In this document: positions 1-8,414 of the stretch, one piece after another | Layout: every line of letters starts with the position of its first letter | How positions within the stretch are numbered: the stretch's first letter is position 1 | NCBI RefSeq assembly: GCF_040706555.1 | Contig: NZ_JAPDRH010000003.1 | Coordinates: 558,001-622,000 of the forward strand | Direction of reading: 5' to 3' | DNA: 64,000 bases | From: Lentisalinibacter salinarum | GTDB lineage: Bacteria; Pseudomonadota; Gammaproteobacteria; Steroidobacterales; Woeseiaceae | Made by a program: the position numbers and the translations under genes | The notes under the pieces: generated by a model | Database searches by the model: none | What the model saw: only the letters and a program-made list of their open reading frames with translations | What the model was told of the DNA's origin: nothing

Positions 1-2735
1 TCGACATCGTCAAGGAGGTGGCGAAGAACGTGCTGTCCACCGTCAACGACGTCAACGTCGGCATGATGCGATTCAACCGTGACAACGGCGGCATGGTGAT
101 CAAGTCCATGGAACGCATCGAGGACAGCCGGGCGGAACTCTTCGGCGTCATCGACAGCATTCCCGCCAGCGGCCTGACGCCGCTGTCCGAGACCCTCTGG
201 GAGGCAGCACGCTACTACCGCGGAATGAGCCCCGAGTATCACTACTGGCACTGGCGTACGGACCAGGATCTCGATGCGGTGGACACGTCGACGAATCCTG
301 ACACTTACGTCAATCCCGTCAGTTTTTCCTGCTCACGTAATTTCATCGTGATGCTGACTGACGGCCAGCCGACGGCAGACCGCGATGTCCAGGACTTCAA
401 CCTTACAAGTTGGCTACCCGATTATTCGGTCGTGACGGGCCGCAACGGCTGCACCGGCGCCGGCGACGGCGCCTGCCTGGACGACATCGCAGAATACCTC
501 TTCAAGGGCGACATAAATGGTGGCGAACTCGGTACACCTCATGTCAACACGTACACCATCGGCTTTCGCACCGACTTCCCGCTGCTGAAGGAGACGGCAG
601 AGGCCGGCGGCGGCCAGTACTACACGGCCGACAACACCCAGGGCCTGACCGATGCGCTGACGCAGATTCTCAACACGATCAGCCAGCAGGAGGTGACCTT
701 CACGGCACCGGCCGTTCCGGTGAACGCCTTCAACCGGGCCCAGAATCTGAACGAGCTGTACGTGACGGTATTCCGCGCCGACCGCAAGCTGCGCTGGCCG
801 GGCAACCTCAAGAAGTACAAGCTGGTGGGCGGTAAGATCGTCGACGCCAACGGCATCGAGGCCGTCGACCCGGCCACCGGCTTTTTCAAGCAGGCCGATC
901 CGAACACGGGCCAGGTCGAGACCGCCCGTAGTTTCTGGTCCGACGTCGACGACGGGCGCGTCGTGCAGCTGGGCGGTGCCGCCAATGAGCTTCCGGCCCC
1001 CGGTTCGCGCAACCTCTACACGAACCTCACCGGCAACGCCGGGGTGGATCTCACGGCTCCGGCCAACGCAGTCTCGCTCGGCAACGCCGGCAATTTCGCA
1101 CTGGCCGACCTGGGCCTGACCGGCGCCGTAGGCGAACCCTCGAAGTCCGATCTCATTGCGTGGGCCCTGGGCGAGGACATCCTCGACGAGGATGGCGACC
1201 CGCTTACCACCCAGCGCAACCAGATGGGCGATCCTCTGCATTCTCGTCCCGCTGTCGTCGTATACGGCACGAACGAGGCAAACGTCCGGAGTATCGTATT
1301 CGTGGGTACCAACGATGGCTACGTGCACGCCATCGACGCGGAAGACGGCAGTGAACTCTGGGCCTTCATCCCGAGGGAGAAGCTGTCCGACCTGGCCCGT
1401 CTGTTCGAGAATCCGAAGTCGGCGAACAAGCATTACGGCGTCGACGGCAACATGCAGGCCGTCATCATCGACAAGAACAACAACGGCCTGATCGACACCG
1501 GCATCGACAACGTCTACCTGGTGTTCGGCATGCGGCGCGGCGGCGGCAGCTATTATGCCATCGACATCACCGATCCGGAGTCGCCGGAGCTGGCGTGGAA
1601 GTTCTCCAACCCGACCGTCGGGCAGAGTTGGTCGACGCCCGTCCCGGCGAGGGTCGCGGTCGACGGCGCCAATCAGGCGGACCACAAGACGGTGTTGATC
1701 TTCGCCGGCGGCTACGACGTTTCCCACGACGCGCCCGGCGCTTTTGCAAGCGCGGAGGACTCCTTCGGTAACGCCATCTTCATGGTGGATATCGACGACG
1801 GCGATCTGCTCTGGTCCGCGGGCAACGACGCGTCCCACGACCTGGTACTGCCGAAGATGACCCGGGCCATTCCGTCGGACGTGACAGTGGCCGACATGAA
1901 CGGCAACGGCCGCGCCGACCGCATGTACGTGGGCGACATGGGCGGCCAGCTCTGGCGCTTCGACATCTTCGACGGACAGCCACCGACGGATCTCGTGGCC
2001 GGCGGCGTCATCGGCACCTTCGGCGCCGAGAGCGGCTTGGCGGGCCTTGCAAATGAGCGCCGCTTTTTCGTGGCGCCGGACATCGCAATCTTCCGCGACC
2101 CGGTCCAGGACAAACGCTACCTGTCCATCAGCATCGGCACTGGCTACCGCTCGCATCCGCTGGACACCGATACGGACGAGCGCTTCTACTCGATCCGCGA
2201 CCCGTACATTTTCCAGCAGCAACCCCAGGCGTGGTACGACGGCCTGGGCGCGGGACAGATCGTCACCGAGGCCTCGCTGGTGGACGTGACCAACGAGCCG
2301 ACGGGCACCGTGCTCGACCCGAGCGATGACGGCTGGATGCTGCAGCTGCGCGACGGCGAGAAAATCCTCTCCGAATCGCGCACCTTCAACGACACGGTCT
2401 TCGTGGTGAGTTTCCAGCCCAAGGTCGCCGATCTGGCCGCCTGTAACCCGGGCGGCGGCGTCAACCGGCTCTACGAGGTGAACGTCGTCAATGGCGACCC
2501 GCCGCCGCCGGAGGATGGCGAAGTGGCCGACCCCGACCCGCGTTCGGAAGAGCTCAAGCAGGAGGGCATCGCGCCGGAAACCGTATTCCTCTTCCCGAGT
2601 CCCGATGATCCGCAGAACTGCGTGGGCAAGGAATGCTCGCCGGATCCGGTCGGCTGCGTGGGCGTCGAGTGCTTCGATCCGGGCTTCGAGAACGTGCCTG
2701 TGAGAACCTTCTGGACGGAGGACGGCGTCGAGTAA
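1..2735 (+). CDS. pilY1: PilY1-type type IV pilus tip/biogenesis protein, 5' end outside window
   Basis: Partial gene; the frame is open from the first bases, so the true start lies upstream. PilY1 sits at the type IV pilus tip, promotes pilus extension and acts in adhesion. The first ~220 visible residues are the end of a von Willebrand A-like domain (an LTDGQPTADRDV segment near residue 115). After it comes the C-terminal beta-propeller typical of PilY1. It carries two Asp/Asn-rich loops of calcium-binding type, DKNNNGLID (near residue 485, counting from the GTG at 18) and DMNGNGRAD (near 626), each followed by propeller-blade sequence. The extreme C-terminus is Pro/Asp/Cys-rich. pilE follows 40 bp downstream in the same direction, as in pilus minor-pilin operons. 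The family call is secure; the ligand specificity of the VWA part is unknown. Confidence 0.93.
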   Translation, partial: DIVKEVAKNVLSTVNDVNVGMMRFNRDNGGMVIKSMERIEDSRAELFGVIDSIPASGLTPLSETLWEAARYYRGMSPEYHYWHWRTDQDLDAVDTSTNPDTYVNPVSFSCSRNFIVMLTDGQPTADRDVQDFNLTSWLPDYSVVTGRNGCTGAGDGACLDDIAEYLFKGDINGGELGTPHVNTYTIGFRTDFPLLKETAEAGGGQYYTADNTQGLTDALTQILNTISQQEVTFTAPAVPVNAFNRAQNLNELYVTVFRADRKLRWPGNLKKYKLVGGKIVDANGIEAVDPATGFFKQADPNTGQVETARSFWSDVDDGRVVQLGGAANELPAPGSRNLYTNLTGNAGVDLTAPANAVSLGNAGNFALADLGLTGAVGEPSKSDLIAWALGEDILDEDGDPLTTQRNQMGDPLHSRPAVVVYGTNEANVRSIVFVGTNDGYVHAIDAEDGSELWAFIPREKLSDLARLFENPKSANKHYGVDGNMQAVIIDKNNNGLIDTGIDNVYLVFGMRRGGGSYYAIDITDPESPELAWKFSNPTVGQSWSTPVPARVAVDGANQADHKTVLIFAGGYDVSHDAPGAFASAEDSFGNAIFMVDIDDGDLLWSAGNDASHDLVLPKMTRAIPSDVTVADMNGNGRADRMYVGDMGGQLWRFDIFDGQPPTDLVAGGVIGTFGAESGLAGLANERRFFVAPDIAIFRDPVQDKRYLSISIGTGYRSHPLDTDTDERFYSIRDPYIFQQQPQAWYDGLGAGQIVTEASLVDVTNEPTGTVLDPSDDGWMLQLRDGEKILSESRTFNDTVFVVSFQPKVADLAACNPGGGVNRLYEVNVVNGDPPPPEDGEVADPDPRSEELKQEGIAPETVFLFPSPDDPQNCVGKECSPDPVGCVGVECFDPGFENVPVRTFWTEDGVE

Positions 2736-2775
2736 TCGGCGCCCGTCCCTGCCCGTCCCGGACGAGAGAGGAATC

Positions 2776-3189
2776 ATGCGCAAGACCATGCAAGGCATCA
2801 CGCTGCTGGAACTGATGATCGTCGTCGTCATCATCGGCACGCTGGCGGTACTGGCCTACCCCAACTACCGGGAGTACGTGGCCCGCTCGCAGCGCACCGA
2901 GGCCCGTGCAATGCTGCTCCGTATTGCGGCGGACCAGGAGAAGTTCTACCTGCAGAACGCCACCTACGCCAACACGCTGACCGAGTTCGGCTACGGCAGC
3001 AATGCCGAGCCGACGGACACGGGCAAGTACGAAATCTCCATTACGAACGGGGACGCGGCCGGATTCACAGTGCGCGCCGACTATCAGCGTGCCGATTCCG
3101 AGGCGGGTCGCTGCAGCTGGTTCGAGGTGGACGCACGCGGCACCCGCACCTCGGGCCCGATGGGCCCGGACGAATGCTGGGCCCGGTAA
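2776..3189 (+). CDS. pilE: Type IV minor pilin PilE
   Basis: A 137-residue prepilin. A short basic leader MRKTMQG precedes the class III cleavage point G/ITLLELM; Glu5 of the mature protein is present and a continuous hydrophobic helix (MIVVVIIGTLAVLAY) follows. The residue after cleavage is Ile rather than the usual Phe. Two C-terminal cysteines (GRCSW and DECWAR) could form the D-region disulfide. A Shine-Dalgarno GAGAGGA lies 6 nt before the ATG. It is cleaved by PilD and takes part in pilus priming together with PilY1, encoded immediately upstream. It is followed by a strong hairpin shared with the convergent lspA. PilE is the closest minor-pilin match; a FimT/PilV-like alternative is less likely given the length and the position next to pilY1. 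Confidence 0.9.
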   Translation: MRKTMQGITLLELMIVVVIIGTLAVLAYPNYREYVARSQRTEARAMLLRIAADQEKFYLQNATYANTLTEFGYGSNAEPTDTGKYEISITNGDAAGFTVRADYQRADSEAGRCSWFEVDARGTRTSGPMGPDECWAR

Positions 3190-3207
3190 CCAGCGCAATA
3201 ATCGATG

Positions 3208-3250
3208 CCTGACGGGCTCGCCCGCTTCGTTGCCGGGCGCCCCGTCAGGC
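3208..3250. terminator. Bidirectional terminator between pilE and lspA
   Basis: A perfect 10-bp inverted repeat (GCCTGACGGG / CCCGTCAGGC) encloses a second inner stem (CGCCCG / CGGGCG). It lies between the convergent pilE and lspA and its right arm overlaps the lspA stop codon. There is no long T run, so termination strength is inferred from the stem only. Confidence 0.65.
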
Positions 3251-3823
3251 CTCTTCCCCGCCCCCCTGCTTCCCCGCATCCTCACGGCCGGAGAAGAACA
3301 GCGCGTCGATGATGAGACACGCCGCGCCCACGGTGATGGCCGAATCGGCGAGGTTGAACGCCGGGAAGTAGGCGTCCTGGTAGTGGACGTGGATGAAGTC
3401 GATCACGTAACCGTAGTGCACGCGGTCGATCACGTTGCCGAGCGCGCCGCCCATCACGAGTGACAGACCGATCGCGAGCCACGACTGGCCCCGCGCCGGC
3501 AGCCGTCGCAGCCAGACGAGGATCACGATGCTGACGACAATGCCGAGACCGACGAACAGCCAGCGCTGCCAGCCTCCGGCATCGGCCAGGAAACTGAACG
3601 CGGCACCGGTGTTGTGCAGCAGGGTCAGGTCCAGATACGGGTTCACCGCCACCGATTCGAAGAGTTCGAACTGCCGTGTGACCACCCACTTCGTGGCCTG
3701 ATCCGCCGCGAGGACGGCCAGCGATAGCCACAGCCAGTGGACGGCCGTGGCGCCGCCGGCCGCGCCGGCGCCCTCCTTTGCCCCGTCGCTGGTGGATTCG
3801 CTCACTCCGGCTTCCTCCGTCAT
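3245..3823 (-). CDS. lspA: Lipoprotein signal peptidase II
   Basis: A 192-residue inner-membrane aspartyl peptidase that removes signal peptides from diacylglyceryl-prolipoproteins. Four hydrophobic segments are visible, plus both catalytic-Asp motifs: GNVIDRVHYGYVIDF and FNLADSAI. The conserved NTGAAFSF box is also present. The start (MTEEAGVS) is chosen because it overlaps the ribF stop by 4 bp (ATGA), which implies translational coupling. A Ser/Ala/Gly-rich N-terminal extension of about 25 residues precedes the first membrane helix and makes it slightly long for the family. ileS, which normally separates ribF and lspA in gammaproteobacteria, is absent. Confidence 0.95.
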   Translation of the reverse strand: MTEEAGVSESTSDGAKEGAGAAGGATAVHWLWLSLAVLAADQATKWVVTRQFELFESVAVNPYLDLTLLHNTGAAFSFLADAGGWQRWLFVGLGIVVSIVILVWLRRLPARGQSWLAIGLSLVMGGALGNVIDRVHYGYVIDFIHVHYQDAYFPAFNLADSAITVGAACLIIDALFFSGREDAGKQGGGEEA

Positions 3824-4752
3824 GCTGCCAGTATCTCCCGTGCCTGGGCCGCGTCCACGTGCATCTGCTCGGTCAGGGCGCCGAGGTCCGGGAAGCGGGC
3901 CTCGTCGCGCAGCTTGGCGATGAACTCGACGCCGATGTAGCGGCCGTAGATCTCGTCGTCGAAATCGAAAAGATGGACCTCGAGCAGCGGCTTCGTCCCG
4001 TCGACCGTCGGCCGCGTCCCCACGCTGGCGACGCCGTCCAGCGGCGCCTCTCCCAGACCGTCCACGCGCACGGCGAAGATGCCCATCACCGGACTCTGGC
4101 GCCGGCAGAGATTCACGTTGGCGGTCGGATACCCCAGCGAGCGGCCCAGGCGCTGGCCGCGGATGACCCGGCCGCACATGCGGTAGTAGCGGCCGAGGAA
4201 ACGCCTGGCCTGTTCCATATCGCCGGCGGCCAGCGCCTCGCGCACCGCACTGCTGCTGACGCGGATGCCGTCCACCACGACGCTGGGCACCTGCTCGACG
4301 TTGAAGCCGGCACGCTCACCGGCCCGCACCAGGTCCTCGACGCCGCCGCTGCGGCGCCGGGCGAAGCGGAAATCGTCGCCGACCACGAGGTGGCGGACAC
4401 GCAGGCCTTCGACGAGCAGCGTGTCCACGAATTCCTTCACACCGATGTCGGCCATGCGACGGTCGAAGCGGGGACAGAAGAAACCCCGGATGCCGTACTC
4501 ACGCAATGCCTGGAACTTCTCGCGGAAGCGCATGAGACGTGCCGGCGGCCGCTCTCCGGAAAAGAACTCCTTGGGCGTGGGTTCGAAGCTCATGACGACC
4601 GGGTCCGCGCCGAGGGCGCGCGCCTCCGCGAGAACGCGGTCGAGTATGCGACGGTGGCCGAGATGCAGCCCGTCGTACGCGCCGATCGTCAGCACGCTGC
4701 CGGCGGGGCCCGCGAGACGCGGCAAAGAATCTCTCGTCCTGCTGAGCTTCAT
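3820..4752 (-). CDS. ribF: Bifunctional riboflavin kinase / FAD synthetase
   Basis: 310 residues; makes FMN and then FAD from riboflavin in the cytoplasm. The N-terminal FMN adenylyltransferase domain has the nucleotidyl-transferase motif GAYDGLHLGH (family consensus GxFDGxHxGH; the aromatic here is Tyr). The C-terminal riboflavin-kinase domain has GYPTANVNL and the long VHLFDFDDEIYGRYIGVEF strand region. The start MKLSRTRD is preferred over an upstream ATG because AGAGG lies about 6 nt before it and the upstream stretch is not family-like. It overlaps lspA by 4 bp downstream; murJ lies about 90 bp upstream on the same strand. Confidence 0.95.
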   Translation of the reverse strand: MKLSRTRDSLPRLAGPAGSVLTIGAYDGLHLGHRRILDRVLAEARALGADPVVMSFEPTPKEFFSGERPPARLMRFREKFQALREYGIRGFFCPRFDRRMADIGVKEFVDTLLVEGLRVRHLVVGDDFRFARRRSGGVEDLVRAGERAGFNVEQVPSVVVDGIRVSSSAVREALAAGDMEQARRFLGRYYRMCGRVIRGQRLGRSLGYPTANVNLCRRQSPVMGIFAVRVDGLGEAPLDGVASVGTRPTVDGTKPLLEVHLFDFDDEIYGRYIGVEFIAKLRDEARFPDLGALTEQMHVDAAQAREILAA

Positions 4753-4845
4753 GGAAACCTCTGGTCCGGACACCGCGGCCGTCACCGCGCCGGTGCAGGC
4801 GGAAGGGTAGCACGATGGCGCGCGCATCGTGGCGGCGGGCGCCGC

Positions 4846-6567
4846 TCAGACGCGTCCCTCGCCGGCCGCGCCGAGGCGCAGGTGGCGCGGCCGCAGTCCG
4901 GTCGCCGCCAGCGTTAACGCATAGGCACCGAGCCCGCCTCCGACCAGCAGCGCCAACCAGCCCACCCGGTCCCCGATGCCGGCGGCCAGCCACCAGTCGC
5001 CGGGCCGGTCGAGCCAGACGAGCACCACCGTCATCACGGCACAGGCGGCGGCGATACGTGCCAGCAGCAGCGGCCAGCCGGGGCCGTGGGTCACGATGCC
5101 CCGGGTGCGGAGCCCGCGGTAGAGCAACCCCGCATTCACGAAGGCGGCGATAGAGGTGGCCAGTGCCAGACCCGCATGGGTACCCTCCGCGCCGACCCGC
5201 ACGAGTGTCACCACGAAGATCAGGTTCAGCACCAGGTTGGACACTAGCGCCACGACCGCGATGCGCACCGGGGTCTTGGTGTCCTGGCGGGAAAAGTAGG
5301 CCGGCGCGAGCACCTTCACGAGGATGAATCCCAGCAGCCCGAACGAGAAGGCGATCAGGCTCAGGCGGGCCATGCGCACGTCGAATGCGGTGAATTCACC
5401 GCCGTAGAAGATGGTGACGATCAGCGGTCCCGCCAGCACCGCCAGCGCCAGCGCGGCGGGCAATCCGATGAGTAGCACCAGTCTGAGCGCCCAGTCCATT
5501 GTCGCGGAAAAGGCGCCGGTCTCGCTGCGCGCATGGTGGGCCGAAAGACCGGGCAGGATGACGGTGGCCAGCGCGATGCCGAAGACACCCAGGGGGAACT
5601 CCATCAGCCGGTCCGAGTAGTACAGCCAGCTGATCCTGCCTGCCCCCAGGAAAGAGGCGATCTGGTTGTCGATGAGGATGTTGATCTGCGCCACCGAGGA
5701 GCCGAACAGCGCCGGCAGCATGAGACGCCCGACCCGCAGTACCCCCTCGTCGCGTCTGCCCCAGCGGGGCCGCGGCAGCGCCCGGATGCGGGCAAGGAAC
5801 GGCAGCTGGAAGACGAGCTGCACCAGCCCGGCCACGAAGACGCCGGCGGCGAGCGCCATGCCCGGCTCGGCCACCCGCGGCGCGACGAATACCGCGAAGC
5901 CGATCAGCACGACGTTCAGCAGGACCGGCGTGAAGGCCGGCACGCCGAAGCGGCCGAAGGTATTGAGGATACCGCCGGCCAGCGCCGTCAGGGAGATGAA
6001 CAGCAGATAGGGAAAGGTCAGTCGCAGCATGGCCGCGGTGAGGTCGAAGCGGCCGTCGTCGCCGATGAACCCGGGCGCGAAGATCAGCACGAGCACGGGC
6101 GAGGCCACGACGCCCACGGCGGTGATGGCGAACAGGAGGGCGCCCAGCGTGCCCGCGACCCGGTCCACCAGCGCCTGCACCTCCTCGTGGCTGCGGGTGG
6201 AGCGGTACTCCGAGATCACCGGCACGAACGCCTGCGAGAAGGCGCCTTCGGCGAAAAAGCGGCGGAGCATGTTCGGGATCTTGTTGGCGACGAAGAACGC
6301 GTCCATCGTCACCCCGGCGCCGAAGAAGCGGGCGAAGACGATGTCGCGCACCAGCCCGAGGATGCGCGAGAGCAGGGTCATCGCGCTGACCGTGGACGTG
6401 GAACGTAGCAGTTTCCTCGCGCCGCCCTGCCCGGCCCCGCCGTCGCCGGCTGACTCCGAATTACGCTGCTGGCCCAAGATTCCTCCGTCTGCCGGGCAAT
6501 GGCCGCCACTGGCGGACAATGGCGAAGTGTAGCCCGAAGCCACCCCGGTTTCCGCGGCGGACGTCAT
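4846..6567 (-). CDS. murJ: Lipid II flippase MurJ
   Basis: A 573-residue polytopic membrane protein of the MOP/MVF superfamily that flips lipid II for peptidoglycan synthesis. The conserved start of the core is clear: SRILGLVRDIVFARFFGAG followed by NKIPNMLRRFFAEGAFSQAFVPV. About 14 hydrophobic segments follow. The predicted N-terminus is about 50 residues longer than usual and Gly/Ala/Ser-rich, so the true start may be an internal codon (for example the TTG of ILGQQRN); ATG 6567 is the outermost choice. It lies divergent from rpsT, as in many gammaproteobacteria. Confidence 0.93.
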   Translation of the reverse strand: MTSAAETGVASGYTSPLSASGGHCPADGGILGQQRNSESAGDGGAGQGGARKLLRSTSTVSAMTLLSRILGLVRDIVFARFFGAGVTMDAFFVANKIPNMLRRFFAEGAFSQAFVPVISEYRSTRSHEEVQALVDRVAGTLGALLFAITAVGVVASPVLVLIFAPGFIGDDGRFDLTAAMLRLTFPYLLFISLTALAGGILNTFGRFGVPAFTPVLLNVVLIGFAVFVAPRVAEPGMALAAGVFVAGLVQLVFQLPFLARIRALPRPRWGRRDEGVLRVGRLMLPALFGSSVAQINILIDNQIASFLGAGRISWLYYSDRLMEFPLGVFGIALATVILPGLSAHHARSETGAFSATMDWALRLVLLIGLPAALALAVLAGPLIVTIFYGGEFTAFDVRMARLSLIAFSFGLLGFILVKVLAPAYFSRQDTKTPVRIAVVALVSNLVLNLIFVVTLVRVGAEGTHAGLALATSIAAFVNAGLLYRGLRTRGIVTHGPGWPLLLARIAAACAVMTVVLVWLDRPGDWWLAAGIGDRVGWLALLVGGGLGAYALTLAATGLRPRHLRLGAAGEGRV

Positions 6568-6591
6568 CGCTGCCCTAAGCCGCTGTCAGGC

Positions 6592-6619
6592 TTGACAATA
6601 GCGCCGCGCGTGCCAGAAT
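6592..6619 (+). promoter_or_regulatory. Putative sigma-70 promoter of rpsT
   Basis: A perfect -35 TTGACA (6592-6597), a 16-bp spacer and a -10 CAGAAT (6614-6619, 4/6 match), ending about 40 nt before the rpsT GTG start. It lies in the divergent murJ-rpsT gap. Confidence 0.55.
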
Positions 6620-6657
6620 ACCCGGCTTTCCCGCACACTCCGCAGAGAGAATTTCGA

Positions 6658-6921
6658 GTGGCTAACATCAAATCAGCAGAGAAACGGGCCCGGCAGGGCG
6701 AAGAGCGCCGCAAGCACAACATGGCGCTCCGTTCCCGCCTGCGCACGCGCATCAAGAAAGTGATCAAGGCAATCGAGTCCGGTGACAAGGAAGCGGCCCA
6801 GGCCAGCTATCGGGAGGCAGTCCCGGTGATCGACTCGATGACCAGCAAAGGCATCATCCACCGCAACAAGGCGGCGCGCCACAAGAGCCGTCTGAACAAG
6901 CGGATCAACACCCTCGGCTGA
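6658..6921 (+). CDS. rpsT: 30S ribosomal protein bS20
   Basis: An 87-residue Lys/Arg-rich protein beginning ANIKSAEKRARQGEERRKHN, diagnostic for bS20, which binds 16S rRNA in the 30S body. The start is GTG at 6658, with AGAGAG about 8 nt upstream; a longer in-frame reading upstream is not family sequence. UUG or GUG starts are common in rpsT and are tied to autoregulation in E. coli. It is monocistronic, with its own promoter and a strong terminator. Confidence 0.97.
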   Translation: MANIKSAEKRARQGEERRKHNMALRSRLRTRIKKVIKAIESGDKEAAQASYREAVPVIDSMTSKGIIHRNKAARHKSRLNKRINTLG

Positions 6922-6940
6922 CACCGGAGCGCATCCGCAG

Positions 6941-6968
6941 AAAAAACCGGCCGTCGGCCGGTTTTTTT
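6941..6968. terminator. Rho-independent terminator, rpsT / obgE (bidirectional)
   Basis: A6 - CCGGCCG - TC - CGGCCGG - T7: a GC-rich stem flanked by A and T runs, positioned 20 nt after the rpsT stop and 9 nt after the convergent obgE stop, so it can serve both. Confidence 0.92.
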
Positions 6969-6977
6969 ATGCCCCGT

Positions 6978-7994
6978 TCATGCCTTGCGCTCGCGCTCCA
7001 GATGCGCCATCACGTCACGGGCGAGCGCCTCGGTACCGGCCCCCGCCGCGGCACTGACCGCGTACACCGGCCCGGTCCAGCCGATCTCCGCGAGCAGATT
7101 CGCACGCACTGCCTCCAGCGCGGTGTCCTCGAGCAGGTCGATCTTGTTCAGTACCAGCCAGCGGGGACGCGCCGCGAGTCCGGCGCCGAACTCCTGCACC
7201 TCGCCCTCGATGGCGGCGAATGCCGCCGCCACGTCGTGACCGTCGACCGGCGCGACGTCGACGACGTGCAGCAGCAGCCGGGTCCGCTCCAGATGCTTCA
7301 GGAAGCGGATGCCGAGGCCGGCGCCTTCGGCCGCGCCCTCGATCAGTCCCGGAATATCCGCCATCACGAAGCTCTGCGCGGGACCCACCCGTACGACGCC
7401 GAGATTGGGATGCAGCGTCGTGAACGGATAGTCGGCCACCTTCGGCCTGGCCGCGCTCATGGCCCGGATCAGCGTGGACTTGCCCGCATTCGGCAGGCCG
7501 AGCAGCCCGACGTCGGCCAGCAGCTTCAGTTCCAGCTTCAGATGCCGCGCCTCGCCCGGCGTCCCGTTGGTGGTCCGGCGCGGCGCACGATTGGTGGAAC
7601 TCTTGAAGCGGGTGTTGCCGAGGCCGCCGCGGCCGCCGTCGGCCACCTTCAGCCGTGCGCCGTCGTCCGCGAGGTCGCCCAGCACCTCGCCGGTATCCAC
7701 ATCGGCGACGATGGTGCCGACGGGCACGCGCACGGTCAGATCGTCGCCGGAGCGACCGGTCTTGTTCCGCCCGGCGCCGCCCTCACCGCTCTCCGCGCGA
7801 AACTTGCGCTGTACACGGAAGTCGGCCAGCGTGTTGATGCCCTGGTCGGCCTGCAGCCAGACGCTGCCGCCATGGCCACCGTCGCCGCCGTCCGGCCCGC
7901 CCCGCGGGATGTACTTCTCGCGGCGGAAACTCAGGCAGCCGTGGCCGCCGTTGCCGGCCTGCACTCGGATGGTCGCTTCGTCGACGAATTTCAT
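6978..7994 (-). CDS. obgE: Obg GTPase (ribosome assembly / stress)
   Basis: 338 residues. The N-terminal glycine-rich Obg fold has AGNGGHGCLSFRREKYIPRG and GPDGGDGGHGGS. The G domain follows with P-loop GLPNAGKST, switch II DIPGLIEGA and NKID. It binds the 50S subunit and couples GTP/ppGpp level to ribosome maturation. The start MKFVDEA is the family-conserved N-terminus; the in-frame codons further upstream are rejected. It is the third gene of the usual rplU-rpmA-obgE set, but a strong terminator sits directly before it, so expression may need read-through or its own promoter. Confidence 0.96.
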   Translation of the reverse strand: MKFVDEATIRVQAGNGGHGCLSFRREKYIPRGGPDGGDGGHGGSVWLQADQGINTLADFRVQRKFRAESGEGGAGRNKTGRSGDDLTVRVPVGTIVADVDTGEVLGDLADDGARLKVADGGRGGLGNTRFKSSTNRAPRRTTNGTPGEARHLKLELKLLADVGLLGLPNAGKSTLIRAMSAARPKVADYPFTTLHPNLGVVRVGPAQSFVMADIPGLIEGAAEGAGLGIRFLKHLERTRLLLHVVDVAPVDGHDVAAAFAAIEGEVQEFGAGLAARPRWLVLNKIDLLEDTALEAVRANLLAEIGWTGPVYAVSAAAGAGTEALARDVMAHLERERKA

Positions 7995-8010
7995 CGGAAT
8001 TTCAGCGCGA

Positions 8011-8040
8011 GACAAAAAAACCCCGCCGCAGCGGGGTTTT
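8011..8040 (-). terminator. Terminator after rpmA, just upstream of obgE
   Basis: Read on the minus strand: AAAACCCCGC - loop - GCGGGGTTTT followed by further Ts. It lies 63-92 nt after the rpmA stop and only about 17 nt before the obgE start, so it may act as an attenuator that sets the ratio of ribosomal protein to Obg. Confidence 0.85.
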
Positions 8041-8102
8041 CTCAGCGGGACGGAGGGCCGTCATTGGCCGCGGGGCCACGGCTCCGGGTCCGGCTGCGCC
8101 GA

Positions 8103-8360
8103 TCAGGCGTCGACGACGCTCACGTACTTGCGGCCCTGCGGTCCCTTCTTCTCGAACAGGACCTTGCCGTCCGCCTTGGCGAACAGCGTGTGGTCCCGGC
8201 CGACGCCCACGTTGGTGCCGGCATGGAAGCGGGTGCCCCGCTGGCGCACGAGGATGTTGCCCGCCACCACGGACTGGCCGCCGAAGAGCTTCACTCCCAA
8301 TCGTTTGGATTCTGAATCGCGGCCGTTCTTACTGCTGCCGCCTGCTTTCTTGTGTGCCAT
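8103..8360 (-). CDS. rpmA: 50S ribosomal protein bL27
   Basis: 85 residues, beginning MAHKKAGGSSKNGRDSESKR with the conserved LGVKLFGGQSVVAGNILVRQRGT block. The N-terminal tail of bL27 reaches the peptidyl-transferase centre. It is 54 bp downstream of rplU in the same transcript and is followed by a strong terminator. Confidence 0.98.
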   Translation of the reverse strand: MAHKKAGGSSKNGRDSESKRLGVKLFGGQSVVAGNILVRQRGTRFHAGTNVGVGRDHTLFAKADGKVLFEKKGPQGRKYVSVVDA

Positions 8361-8414
8361 TGTCGTCTACCTGCTCGTCCGGTGGCGCCGCGCGGCGGCG
8401 CATGTCAATACTCG

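Noticed and set aside
414..2840. 808-codon ORF antisense to pilY1
   Set aside because: Shadow frame of a high-GC gene; composition is His/Val/Ala/Arg-rich with no motif, while the plus strand has clear PilY1 features.
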